Source: a virus
Reading direction: 5' to 3' (one strand)
DNA: 47,089 bases
IMG/VR virus record: IMGVR_UViG_3300045996_001321
Coordinates: 1-47,089 of that record
Shown here: in pieces, positions 7,629-14,027 of the stretch
Numbering within the stretch: the first letter of the stretch is position 1
How the letters are laid out: every line of letters begins with the position of its first letter
Program-made: the position numbers and the translations under genes
Notes under the pieces: model-generated
The model's database searches: none
What the model was told of the DNA's origin: nothing
What the model saw: only the letters and a program-made list of their open reading frames with translations

Positions 7629-8542
7629 GCTGTCTCTCCGACGAACATGCTGAGCTGGTCGACGGCGCGGTTTATCCACAGAACTTCAGTCCGTGTGCGG
7701 GCGCCGTCGGCGAGGGATGGCCGCTCTATCCGTCGCCAGCTTGCCAGAGCGTTGTCGTAGAGCGCGCTGGGGTAGCCACTGACGAGGACCGCGCCCTTCA
7801 TCCCCAGGAGGGCCGACAACAGGGCCTCGTGATCGGCAACGGTCATCTCGTGCTGATAGTCGCGCCCCTTATCGCGGGTTTCGGGTAGGTACGGCGGATC
7901 GACAAAATGAACCGTTTCAGGCGCGTCATGCGTCCGCATTACTTCCGTAGCGTCGCGCCGCTCGATGACGACGCCTTGTAGCCGTTCAACGATGCCCGCC
8001 AACGCGTCGGGATAGTTGATCCAGTCGTGCGCGGGCGTTGTGCCTGAACGGTTTGAATTTGACCGGAAGCCGGTTTTGCGAGCGTGACCGTTGCTTCCAA
8101 AGCCCATAAAACTTCTGATGACGAGGCGCCGAGCGCGCTCTACAGGACACTCGGCAGCCTCATAGGATTCGGCGAATTCCGAGCGGGCAAACGGCGTCAA
8201 CCGCAAAAGGTCAATCAGCCTGGGTGCGTCGGTCGAGCGCAGCACTTGGAAGAGATTGACCACCTCGTCATCAAGGTCATTGTAGACTTCGGCATAGGAG
8301 CGGGGTTTGCGGAGCAGCACGGACGCGGCACCGCCGAATGGCTCGACGTAACAACGGTGCTTCGGAAGATGGGAGATAATCCACGGCGCAAGGATCCACT
8401 TGCCGCCATGCCAGCGGAGCGCTGGACGGCGAACCGCGCCGCGCAATGGGACGAGCGCCTTTGGCTGAGACGCGGAGCGGCTCAGGTCCGAAGGACCGCC
8501 GGCCCGGTCCTCGCGAAGTGAGGATGCGCCCTGATGGCTCAT
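7625..8542 (-). CDS. D12-class N6-adenine DNA methyltransferase
   Basis: 305 residues. It methylates adenine in a short recognition sequence using S-adenosylmethionine. Family marks are RWHGGKWILAPWI (residues 43-55, replacing the FRYPGGK-type motif), the SAM-binding YVEPFGGAASVLL (65-77), YNDLDDEVVNLF and the catalytic VDPPY (near residue 216). The first 35 residues (GASSLREDRAGGPSDLSRSA) are not part of the fold and coincide with a copy of the dispersed palindromic repeat at 8462-8535. It may protect phage DNA from host restriction or time replication. No matching endonuclease is seen nearby. Confidence 0.93.
   Translation of the reverse strand: MSHQGASSLREDRAGGPSDLSRSASQPKALVPLRGAVRRPALRWHGGKWILAPWIISHLPKHRCYVEPFGGAASVLLRKPRSYAEVYNDLDDEVVNLFQVLRSTDAPRLIDLLRLTPFARSEFAESYEAAECPVERARRLVIRSFMGFGSNGHARKTGFRSNSNRSGTTPAHDWINYPDALAGIVERLQGVVIERRDATEVMRTHDAPETVHFVDPPYLPETRDKGRDYQHEMTVADHEALLSALLGMKGAVLVSGYPSALYDNALASWRRIERPSLADGARTRTEVLWINRAVDQLSMFVGETA
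8462..8535 (-). repeat. Dispersed palindromic repeat, copy in methylase N-terminus
   Basis: Shares an 18-nt block (8467-8484) with the copy at 21799-21816 at one mismatch. It codes for part of the extra N-terminal residues of the methylase. Confidence 0.55.
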
Positions 8543-8925
8543 TTCCCCTCCTTCAGCGTGGAGGGCGACGACAGTACGGCGGTCAGCTCGAATATGGCCT
8601 GATCAAGCTCTTGATCCAGGATACGGCGACGCTGCACCTTGTAGCGCGCATCATGAACGGTAGACGGATCACGGCCTCCGAAGCGGCGGCCGATCTCTGC
8701 ATCCGAGCGTCCGGTGAAGTTCTTGGCAAGGTACATGCTAAGTTGGCGGGGGTGAGACAGATCGCGGTCGTGCCGTGGCCCTCTCAAATCGTCCACTGTG
8801 AGCCCGTAGCGGGCCGCTACAGCGCGTTGGACGTCGGCGATGAGCAAGCGTCGCCCCGGAGCGCCTGGCACAGGGTAGCCGCGGCGGGCGAGGTCGTGGC
8901 GAAAGGCGCTGACTGTCTCGATCAC
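8539..8925 (-). CDS. DnaA domain IV-like DNA-binding protein
   Basis: 128 residues from GTG 8925, which overlaps the upstream stop (GTGA). Residues 30-110 match the DnaA C-terminal DNA-binding domain: LLIADVQRAVAARYGLTVDDL, then HPRQLSMYLAKNFTGRSDAEIGRRF and the signature GGRDPSTVHDA (83-93, DnaA GGRDHSTVLHA). The ATPase domain of DnaA is absent. It probably binds DnaA-box-like sites at the phage origin, or competes with host DnaA. It lies in the replication block with the methylase and the organiser-like protein. Confidence 0.9.
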   Translation of the reverse strand: MIETVSAFRHDLARRGYPVPGAPGRRLLIADVQRAVAARYGLTVDDLRGPRHDRDLSHPRQLSMYLAKNFTGRSDAEIGRRFGGRDPSTVHDARYKVQRRRILDQELDQAIFELTAVLSSPSTLKEGK

Positions 8926-9344
8926 GCCGCCACCCTCCACTCTCGCACGTTCGTCGGAGCTCCACGCTCCTTGAGGAACGCGAAGGCCTCTTCAGGCGAT
9001 GTGACGATGCCTGGAGCCCAGCCCATCTCGGACAGGGTTTCGTGGATCTTGAGCTGTTCGGGGCGGACGTCGCTCGGCGAATAGCGGGGCCTCTTCACCT
9101 CCATCAGGCAATGGCCCCTGTTCCAGTAGCAAATGAGGTCCGGAAAGCCGTTCTTCAGCCCGTCGCCTTTCAGTGCTCCGATCTGGATTCCGCGCTCCTG
9201 TCTGTCACCGGCCAGGTGGGCGCCGTTCGGGACGTGGGCGACGAACACGCGCGGGAAGGCTGTCCCCATCATGGCGAGGATCGATCGTTGAACTTGGCGC
9301 TCCGTCGGAGTCTCTCGCTGTTGGGGTTTTGAGGGGGTTGTCAT
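8922..9344 (-). CDS. VRR-NUC domain nuclease
   Basis: 140 residues. The VRR-NUC fold is a PD-(D/E)XK nuclease. Visible marks are TERQVQRSILAMM at the N-terminus, GLKNGFPDLICYW (Asp of the active site) and CLMEVKRP (E-x-K). A GRPEQL-like segment (VRPEQLKIHETLSEMGW) ends the domain. Phage members act as stand-alone structure-specific or junction-resolving nucleases during replication or recombination. Its start ATG overlaps the upstream stop. Confidence 0.92.
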   Translation of the reverse strand: MTTPSKPQQRETPTERQVQRSILAMMGTAFPRVFVAHVPNGAHLAGDRQERGIQIGALKGDGLKNGFPDLICYWNRGHCLMEVKRPRYSPSDVRPEQLKIHETLSEMGWAPGIVTSPEEAFAFLKERGAPTNVREWRVAA

Positions 9345-9745
9345 AATGGTTGATTTTCAGGATGTTGGGCGATTGCGCTATGCGCACCGCCGCTTTCGTC
9401 CGCTTCGCGGATCGAGCCCGTTCCGGTCTCGACCAAAGGCTTCAATCGGCTATCGCAGCCGTGCAACTCAGTTAGAGGCCCGAGATAGACCGGCGGATAT
9501 TGCTTGAAAGCCGGGAAGTTGAACTGATCGGCGGTCGGATCGAGCGCCCGCCCGTCCTCCAACCTGATCCAGACGTGGTTGCAGTCGCCAAGATCGCTTT
9601 CAACCGTCTCGCATGGCACGCCCGAGCAACGCAAAAGCGCGGCAAGCGGCCACGACACGGCAGCGCACATGAACCGGCTGGGATGGCCGCCTAGGATGCC
9701 TTCGCGAAACTCGCTAGCGAACTCGATTAGTTCCGCGTCCGTCAA
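9341..9745 (-). CDS. Small transglutaminase/cysteine-protease-like protein
   Basis: 134 residues from TTG 9745, which overlaps the upstream stop (TTGA). GTG 9772 is an alternative. The order Cys (FMCAAVSWPLAALLRCSG), His (CNHVWIRLEDG) and Asp (ALDPTADQF) matches the Cys-His-Asp triad of transglutaminase-like folds, with the Cys at the start of a helix. The C-terminal 35 residues overlap a palindromic repeat copy at 9363-9460 and are probably not part of the fold. Its substrate is unknown; it could be a protease, amidase or deamidase acting on host proteins. The fold is inferred from motif spacing. Confidence 0.7.
   Translation of the reverse strand: MTDAELIEFASEFREGILGGHPSRFMCAAVSWPLAALLRCSGVPCETVESDLGDCNHVWIRLEDGRALDPTADQFNFPAFKQYPPVYLGPLTELHGCDSRLKPLVETGTGSIREADESGGAHSAIAQHPENQPL
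9363..9460 (+). repeat. Dispersed palindromic repeat copy
   Basis: Begins GTTGGGCGATTGCGC and contains CGAGCCCGTTCCGGTCTCG (9413-9431), identical to 28179-28197. It is made of short TTCG-type self-complementary units. It is used as the coding end of the cysteine-protease-like gene. Confidence 0.65.
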
Positions 9746-10089
9746 GCCGCCATCTCCCGTTCGATCTGGCACAGCTTCGTGGCGGCGGCATATTTGCGCG
9801 GCTGTTCGGCGAGGCGGCGCAGTTCGGCTTCCTCAGCCTCAGCGTCGGCCCGTGCTCGGAACATCGTGCATTGCTCGGCGCCAAGGTCATCCTTGGTGCG
9901 CGGAATCAAGAGATCCAGGATCGTCTCTATCGCCTTGCCGCGCGGGTCCTCATTGCATTGGTCGTAATTGAACAGGTCGTGGATCAGCATGACGGGACAG
10001 CCGCCGTCGGTGCCGCGCGAATGGATGCAGTTGTCGCAATACTCGCCCTCGTAGATCATGCCGGAGGTGCCGTTGGGAAAGTAGGCCAT
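9742..10089 (-). CDS. Hypothetical Cys-rich phage protein
   Basis: 115 residues. The N-terminus MIYEGEYCDNCIHSRGTDGGCPV carries a Cys-x2-Cys and a further Cys that may bind metal, and is followed by NYDQCNED. The rest is a helical acidic region (ARADAEAEEAELRRLAEQ). Proteins of this look are common in phages, without known function. The ATG shares bases with the TAA stop upstream. Confidence 0.75.
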   Translation of the reverse strand: MAYFPNGTSGMIYEGEYCDNCIHSRGTDGGCPVMLIHDLFNYDQCNEDPRGKAIETILDLLIPRTKDDLGAEQCTMFRARADAEAEEAELRRLAEQPRKYAAATKLCQIEREMAA

Positions 10090-10337
10090 TAGGCAGCCTC
10101 CGCTTCGATCTGACCGGGTTCGGTCTCGTCTAGAGCCCGCCGCAGGCACGCCGTCGCCAGCTTGAACACCTCGGCTTTGGCCTTCTGCTTGCGGCGCTCG
10201 GCGGGCGTGAAACCAGTCCAGCCGCTGGACAAAATCGTCCAACCAGTCTCCGACACCGCCTGGTCGAAAATGGCGCGGATGCGCTTTCGCTCCGCCTCGG
10301 CCGAACGAGTGAGCTTGCGTGGGGGTGTCGCGCTCAC
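10089..10337 (-). CDS. Hypothetical early protein
   Basis: 82 residues from GTG, overlapping the upstream stop (GTGA). It is Arg/Lys-rich and probably helical, with a Trp pair (GWTILSSGWTGFTPAERRK). No family is recognised. Confidence 0.65.
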   Translation of the reverse strand: MSATPPRKLTRSAEAERKRIRAIFDQAVSETGWTILSSGWTGFTPAERRKQKAKAEVFKLATACLRRALDETEPGQIEAEAA

Positions 10338-10462
10338 CCTCCCTTCGCCTTGCCATCTGGAGAGGGCCGGTGCTGTGCGGGAGGATCGAACTCAGCGAGG
10401 TCGGGCCAGTCGGTCGTACGGGGGCCTATCCAGCCTCCGGGGGGGGTGTCGTCGTGGGTCAT
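10334..10462 (-). CDS. Tiny Pro-rich hypothetical protein
   Basis: 42 residues, with Trp-Pro and Asp-Pro motifs (GWIGPRTTDWPDLAEFDPP). It is supported mainly by ATGA and GTGA overlaps with the genes on both sides, which is the pattern of this whole operon. Confidence 0.6.
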   Translation of the reverse strand: MTHDDTPPGGWIGPRTTDWPDLAEFDPPAQHRPSPDGKAKGG

Positions 10463-10665
10463 GTCGCTATCTTCCCTTCGATCTGGCCGAGCTTAGGGGC
10501 GGCTTCGTAGCGAGCCCGGTCATAGGCCCGACGAGCCTCCAGCGCCGCTTCCTCGTCCGTCAGTCCGCGCCCTTCGCACTCAGGGCAGCGGATGTAGTAC
10601 AGGGTGCGCCCGTGGCGATTTATTACAGGGTAGGTCCCCTCGCCTTCGCAGACAGCGCAGGTCAT
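10459..10665 (-). CDS. DnaJ-type zinc-finger small protein
   Basis: 68 residues. Two CxxCxGxG units, CAVCEGEG (residues 3-10) and CPECEGRG, together form one zinc site as in the Cys-rich domain of DnaJ. The rest is an Ala/Arg/Glu helix. It may bind nucleic acid or unfolded protein. Its ATG overlaps the upstream stop (ATGA). Confidence 0.8.
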   Translation of the reverse strand: MTCAVCEGEGTYPVINRHGRTLYYIRCPECEGRGLTDEEAALEARRAYDRARYEAAPKLGQIEGKIAT

Positions 10666-11132
10666 GCGACTGCCTTCGGCTTGCGAAGCTGGCGGACATG
10701 GGCGATAAGCCTCTCGACCCGGAGCAAGTCCTCCTCGGGGATCGTGCGCGATTCGTGTTCGGTGATCGCCACCCCGCCGTGGCTTTCCGGGTGCTCGGCC
10801 TGGGCGACATGATGTAGAAGCGTGGCGAGCGGCAATGTGCCGGGGTCGCTGGAGCAAACCGAGTCCGACGGGACCGCTCGGAGATTGTATCTCCGGAGCA
10901 CCGCTGCTATAGCGGTTTCGTCCTTCGCGAGGACATTGAAGATGTGAATTGCGCTGGGCGTGCTGCCCTTGTGGATGTTGCCGAGCTGGCGAACGGTAAG
11001 ACCGGCCGCGAGCGCGAACTTACCTTTCCCGCCCAGCTTGGAAGTCAGCCGCGACCAGTCCTCCATTAGGACATCGTGGAACTCGTCTTCCGTTAAGGGG
11101 TGCGGTTTCGGAACGACACGGTCAATGCTCAC
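10662..11132 (-). CDS. Putative HTH regulator (CII-like position)
   Basis: 156 residues from GTG 11132 (GTGA overlap). Residues 20-75 look like a helix-turn-helix fold: DVLMEDWSRLTSKLGGKGKF, then ALAAGLTVRQLGNIHKGSTP with the recognition-helix pattern. The C-terminal part is helical (EEDLLRVERLIAHVRQLRK). It could be a CII- or repressor-type phage regulator. No target site was identified. Confidence 0.65.
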   Translation of the reverse strand: MSIDRVVPKPHPLTEDEFHDVLMEDWSRLTSKLGGKGKFALAAGLTVRQLGNIHKGSTPSAIHIFNVLAKDETAIAAVLRRYNLRAVPSDSVCSSDPGTLPLATLLHHVAQAEHPESHGGVAITEHESRTIPEEDLLRVERLIAHVRQLRKPKAVA

Positions 11133-11269
11133 GGTCTAGCCCCGCTTTCATGGAAGGAGTTGTTCAGGATCGGCGCAGGAAAGCAGTCCCCATAGGCTCG
11201 CTGGTGCGCCGTATCCTTCAACGCATCCCTCCGCCGAGCGATGAAGCGCGAGATGGCGGGGATACGCAT
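11129..11269 (-). CDS. Small hypothetical protein
   Basis: 46 residues with basic N-terminal half (RFIARRRDALKDTAHQRAYG). It starts 3 nt after the upstream stop, and its TGA overlaps the next GTG. The linkage argues that it is real; the function is unknown. Confidence 0.5.
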   Translation of the reverse strand: MRIPAISRFIARRRDALKDTAHQRAYGDCFPAPILNNSFHESGARP

Positions 11270-11272
11270 GGA

Positions 11273-11683
11273 TCAGGCGGCCTCCCCTTGCTGCGCACGA
11301 GCAGCCCAGTGCGTCAGAAATTGGATGAAGCGGTCGAAGTCGCACTCCTTCCACTCGCCGACGTGGCCACCCTTGATCACTTTCAGGCCAAAGATTTCGG
11401 AGGTTCGATAATCGCAGCGAACGACAAGAACCTTGATCCGCTCGGAGAGGGCCGTCAGCGCCTGGAAAGCGCGCTGTTGTCCTCCCGTCGCGTCGGCGCC
11501 GTTCATCTTAAACTCCACCACCAAAAAGTTTCCGCCGAGCTCCACGAAGCCATCGAGGTCGGTGAAGTTTATTCCTCGGGGGAAGCACTGGGCGAGGTGC
11601 TCAATGTCGAAATGGCGGTGGTAATTGAAGCATCCGCTGATGATGCAATTCCACTCCAAGGGGTTGAAGCCGGGAGGGTTCAT
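11273..11683 (-). CDS. PD-(D/E)XK-like phage protein
   Basis: 136 residues. The stretch INFTDLDGFVELGGNFLVVEFK has the shape of a PD-(D/E)XK core: Asp after a turn, a beta strand, then E-x-K. YRTSEIFGLKVIKGG follows. It is likely a small nuclease or an inactive relative. It is the next gene after the ParB-Dam fusion, with an ATGA overlap, so it may act with it on phage or host DNA. No restriction specificity can be read from sequence. Confidence 0.7.
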   Translation of the reverse strand: MNPPGFNPLEWNCIISGCFNYHRHFDIEHLAQCFPRGINFTDLDGFVELGGNFLVVEFKMNGADATGGQQRAFQALTALSERIKVLVVRCDYRTSEIFGLKVIKGGHVGEWKECDFDRFIQFLTHWAARAQQGEAA

Positions 11684-12771
11684 TGACGCACCTCCACGAC
11701 AAATCCGACATCGGCAAAGTGGGCGGTGAACGTCTGGAGGCGTGCGCCGAAATAGAAGAATGCCTGCCCCTGCGTCGGCGCCGCCACCCTTCCGTCAGGC
11801 GAAACGAATTTGATTCTGCCGCGCGTGAAACAGATGGCCGTCGCCGCGCTCGCGAGCTTCTGGAACCACGCGGTATCTGTGTAATTGTGCGTGAGCATGA
11901 TGGCCTCGGAGACACGTCCCGCCTCGCGCTCGGCGATCATCTTCTCAGCAAAATCCCCGATGGCCGGCTGGGCGTAGGGCGGGTTCAGCCACACCTTGCC
12001 GCACCACTTCTGCGCCAAGCCGTTGTCGGCTTCGGTAAAGAAGGTTTTCGCCTTGACGGTGCGCTGGGCTTCCGGATGGCTGGCCGGGTCGACCTGGATG
12101 GTTCCGAGCACCTTGCGCGCCAACTCGACGTATTCGGGCGGCGTGAACCACTCGTTGTTGCCGGTGAAGCTGGTGCGGTTGACGGTCTTCTGCTCGACGG
12201 CCTCAGCCTGCTCCTCTTTCGGCAGACGGGCGATCTCTGCCGCCGCGGAGACGGCGATCTCGCCGGTTTCTACGGCATCGACCAACTCCGGGATGCCGTC
12301 GCGCTGAACGGTTTTGGCATTGCGAAGCGACCGCTCGCTCACATTCAGCAACGCCGCCGCCTCAGGCTGGCTTACGGGGGCCACAACTTCCGGCAAATTT
12401 GCCGAAGGTTGGATGTCAGTTCGGGCGCCTTGCGGCATCTTCGCCAGCTTAGCCGCCACCATGGCGCGCTGGCTTTCGGACAAGTGGCGCCGAGCGAGAT
12501 TCTTCGCGATGACGAAGGCGAGCGGGTTGGAGCCATGATACTCGATGCGGGGATATTCCATCCCGAGGTCGCGAGCCGCCATGTAGCGGTTGCGCCCGTC
12601 CAGGATCGTGTCGCCGATGAAGACGATGGGCTCGAGAACGCCGTTCTTGGCGATGTCGGCCTTCAGCTCCTCGAAAGCCGCGCCCTCGATCCAGGGGAAG
12701 AGGTCGGCAAATTCGTGAAACCTCACGCCTACGGACGGGACGCGCTCCAGGAGGACGGGCTGCGTAGCCAT
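11680..12771 (-). CDS. ParB-like domain fused to phage Dam-type adenine methylase
   Basis: 363 residues. Residues 1-115 form a ParB/Srx-like domain (FEELKADIAKNGVLEPIVF, ILDGRNRYMAARDLG, FVIAKNLARRHLSESQRAMV), and 115-200 a helix-turn-helix linker (QPEAAALLNVSERSLRNAK). Residues 205-363 match the phage DNA N-6-adenine methyltransferase family (WFTPPEYVELAR, IQVDPASHPEAQ, AKTFFTEADNGL, VWLNPPYAQP). The NPPY motif is the catalytic site. ParB-like heads are often found on phage methylases. It is the second adenine methylase in this phage. Confidence 0.93.
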   Translation of the reverse strand: MATQPVLLERVPSVGVRFHEFADLFPWIEGAAFEELKADIAKNGVLEPIVFIGDTILDGRNRYMAARDLGMEYPRIEYHGSNPLAFVIAKNLARRHLSESQRAMVAAKLAKMPQGARTDIQPSANLPEVVAPVSQPEAAALLNVSERSLRNAKTVQRDGIPELVDAVETGEIAVSAAAEIARLPKEEQAEAVEQKTVNRTSFTGNNEWFTPPEYVELARKVLGTIQVDPASHPEAQRTVKAKTFFTEADNGLAQKWCGKVWLNPPYAQPAIGDFAEKMIAEREAGRVSEAIMLTHNYTDTAWFQKLASAATAICFTRGRIKFVSPDGRVAAPTQGQAFFYFGARLQTFTAHFADVGFVVEVRQ

Positions 12772-12921
12772 CTACCCCCTCCCCTGTCTTGCCGGCGCCA
12801 TGAAGTGACGCATTGCATCGGAGAGGAAGATGAAGGACCCGAGGGGTGGAATGTTGACGTAGGCTATCTGATCGACACCGAACGGAAGCACGCGCGCGGC
12901 AGAGGGAGCCTGGCCGTTCAT
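12772..12921 (-). CDS. Small hypothetical protein upstream of ParB-Dam
   Basis: 49 residues, with a hydrophobic middle (DQIAYVNIPPLGSFIFLSDA). The stop directly abuts the ParB-Dam ATG. No clear ribosome-binding site. Likely a real small gene because of the tight junction. Confidence 0.5.
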   Translation of the reverse strand: MNGQAPSAARVLPFGVDQIAYVNIPPLGSFIFLSDAMRHFMAPARQGRG

Positions 12922-13289
12922 GCCGCGACCGAAATGTATCGTTGCGGACTAAAATCTGTCGGATACGCCGTGCATGATTTGCGTTTATCTGATTCGGCCC
13001 CAGTCGGTCGACTCCGGCCCCCGCTGCCAGGGTCTGCAGCCGTTTCTCCGTGGTATGGAGAACGCCCATGCCGGTCGAATATTTCGATGAACCGCTTTCC
13101 GTCGAGATCAAGGACGGAAACGCGACCCTCTCTTGGCGTGACGGAACGAGGTTTTTCATGCCGATCAGGGTGTTGCGCGAGAATGTGGCGAAGTGCGCTG
13201 CGGCGCTGGCGGAGCATGATCGCGGCAATGTCTTCCGCTTTCCCCGCAAGAAGCCGGGCGCGAGGCGCGAGGGCGGCGAGGGCTGACAC
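12918..13289 (-). CDS. Alternative minus-strand ORF (123 aa)
   Basis: This frame starts at a GTG next to the stop of the Cro-like gene and ends with an ATGA overlap onto the next gene, as operon members here do. The sequence is Arg/Ala-rich in the first 50 residues and poor in structure later. It competes with the plus-strand ORF at 13068-13286, which has better composition. Confidence 0.35.
   Translation of the reverse strand: MSALAALAPRARLLAGKAEDIAAIMLRQRRSALRHILAQHPDRHEKPRSVTPREGRVSVLDLDGKRFIEIFDRHGRSPYHGETAADPGSGGRSRPTGAESDKRKSCTAYPTDFSPQRYISVAA
13068..13286 (+). CDS. Small hypothetical protein (plus strand, antisense to operon)
   Basis: 72 residues. GGAG lies 7 nt before the ATG. The sequence is well balanced and protein-like (VEYFDEPLSVEIKDGNATLS, then RDGTRFFMPIRVLRENVAKC), ending in a basic tail (FRFPRKKPGARRE). 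A small beta-strand protein with an Arg-rich tail is likely. It points into the Cro-like gene and lies within the leftward early operon, so if expressed it would be antisense to it. Confidence 0.45.
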   Translation: MPVEYFDEPLSVEIKDGNATLSWRDGTRFFMPIRVLRENVAKCAAALAEHDRGNVFRFPRKKPGARREGGEG

Positions 13290-13517
13290 CTACGCCGCCG
13301 CAGCTTCGCGGGGCTGGTACGGCTCGATCCGCGCCAGAAGGCCTATCTCTTCATCCGACAGCCCGGCGATGATATCGTGCCGCCAGCCGGTCGTCTGGAA
13401 TATGTGGATGGCGAGCGGCCGGGACGGTGCCCGCTTGTCGCCAAGAATCTCGCTCGCATAGGACATGCTGATGCCCGCTGCGGAAACCAGGTCGGAAGGT
13501 CGCGGCACTTTTTGCAT
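13290..13517 (-). CDS. Cro/YdaS-like repressor of the lytic operon
   Basis: 75 residues. Helix-turn-helix of the YdaS/Cro kind: PRPSDLVSAAGISMSYASEI, then LGDKRAPSRPLAIHIFQTTG. It is the first gene of the leftward lytic transcription unit and is divergent from the CI-like gene at 13612. A promoter (TTGACT, 17 nt, GAATAA) places the transcript start at about its ATG, so the mRNA is probably leaderless. It presumably shuts off repressor synthesis during the lytic cycle. Function is inferred from fold and position. Confidence 0.8.
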   Translation of the reverse strand: MQKVPRPSDLVSAAGISMSYASEILGDKRAPSRPLAIHIFQTTGWRHDIIAGLSDEEIGLLARIEPYQPREAAAA

Positions 13518-13523
13518 GCCTGC

Positions 13524-13552
13524 TTATTCGCATGGTGCGAATTCGCAGTCAA
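13524..13552 (-). promoter_or_regulatory. Leftward early promoter (lytic)
   Basis: On the minus strand -35 TTGACT (13552-13547), 17-nt spacer, -10 GAATAA (13529-13524). Operator 1 covers the spacer end and part of the -10, so repressor binding would block it. The expected start point (13517-13518) coincides with the Cro-like ATG. Confidence 0.6.
13527..13541. promoter_or_regulatory. Operator 1
   Basis: TTCGCATGGTGCGAA, perfect dyad arms (TTCGCA/TGCGAA) about a 3-nt centre; the symmetry extends one base each side. Confidence 0.75.
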
Positions 13553-13561
13553 GAGGCCGAA

Positions 13562-13577
13562 TTCGCATGGTGCCGAA
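13562..13577. promoter_or_regulatory. Operator 2 (imperfect)
   Basis: TTCGCATGGTGCCGAA, the operator sequence with one extra C in the right arm. It lies about 35-50 nt upstream of the expected CI transcript start, where a bound repressor could activate. Confidence 0.6.
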
Positions 13578-13605
13578 AGCCGGTGCTGTAGGACTTTCGT
13601 ATGAT
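13577..13605 (+). promoter_or_regulatory. Repressor-maintenance promoter
   Basis: -10 TATGAT at 13600-13605 with no good -35 (13577-13582), the usual form of an activator-dependent promoter. Start would fall at about 13612, the A of the CI ATG, giving a leaderless message like lambda PRM. Confidence 0.5.
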
Positions 13606-13610
13606 GCGAA
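13596..13610. promoter_or_regulatory. Operator 3
   Basis: TTCGTATGATGCGAA, two differences from operator 1. It overlaps the -10 of the CI promoter, so binding here would repress CI itself. Confidence 0.65.
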
Positions 13611-13611
13611 C

Positions 13612-13941
13612 ATGCCGAGGAAGAGAGAAAAGCCTGCCCCCGCTCCCGTCGGTCCGGACTGGTTCCTGCCCGAATGGATGGCCTCGCTAGAGGTCTCACA
13701 GGCCGATCTCGCGCGCGAGTGCGGATGGACGAACAGCACCATGCACGGCATTTATCACGGCAGGACAGCGTACTACCGAGAGATTGTCAATCTGATCGCG
13801 GAGAAGCTGAACCTTCGCCCCTATGAGCTGCTGATGCACCCCGACGAAGCGAACGCTATCCGGCAGATCCAGCGTGAGGCCCTTCGCGTTGTCGAGATCG
13901 GCGAGCCGCTGCGGGAGGGCGGCAACCGGGCCGCGCGATAA
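13612..13941 (+). CDS. CI-like XRE-family phage repressor
   Basis: 109 residues. A basic N-terminus (PRKREKPAPAPVGP) is followed by an XRE helix-turn-helix: WMASLEVSQADLARECGWTN, STMHGIYHGRT, REIVNLIAEKLNLRPYELLM. The protein lacks a peptidase domain, so induction would not be by LexA-style self-cleavage. It is flanked by three operators upstream and two downstream, so it can control both early promoters and itself. There is no ribosome-binding site before the ATG, in line with a leaderless transcript. Confidence 0.88.
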   Translation: MPRKREKPAPAPVGPDWFLPEWMASLEVSQADLARECGWTNSTMHGIYHGRTAYYREIVNLIAEKLNLRPYELLMHPDEANAIRQIQREALRVVEIGEPLREGGNRAAR

Positions 13942-13945
13942 AAAG

Positions 13946-13960
13946 TTCGCGCCATGCGAA
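13946..13960. promoter_or_regulatory. Operator 4
   Basis: TTCGCGCCATGCGAA; its reverse complement is operator 1 with one change. It starts 4 nt after the CI stop codon. Confidence 0.7.
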
Positions 13961-13967
13961 TAACCAC

Positions 13968-13997
13968 TTGACGGCATAGTTCGCGCCATGCGAATAG
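13968..13997 (+). promoter_or_regulatory. Rightward early promoter
   Basis: -35 TTGACG (13968-13973), 18-nt spacer, -10 GAATAG (13992-13997). Operator 5 occupies the spacer and the start of the -10, in the same arrangement as in the leftward promoter. It would drive the plus-strand accessory operon. Confidence 0.6.
13980..13994. promoter_or_regulatory. Operator 5
   Basis: TTCGCGCCATGCGAA, identical to operator 4 and 34 nt from it (about three helical turns), suited to cooperative binding on one face of the DNA. Confidence 0.7.
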
Positions 13998-14027
13998 GGC
14001 TTCATCGAGATAGATGGAGCCCGAACG

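Noticed and set aside
7625-12771. A restriction-modification system formed by the methylases and the nearby nuclease-like proteins
   Set aside because: VRR-NUC and the PD-(D/E)XK-like protein are not recognisable restriction enzymes, and the genes sit in a replication operon; treated as separate phage enzymes.
11683-13461. 592-aa plus-strand ORF antisense to the ParB-methylase
   Set aside because: Composition typical of an antisense frame in G+C-rich DNA; the minus strand encodes recognisable domains over most of it.
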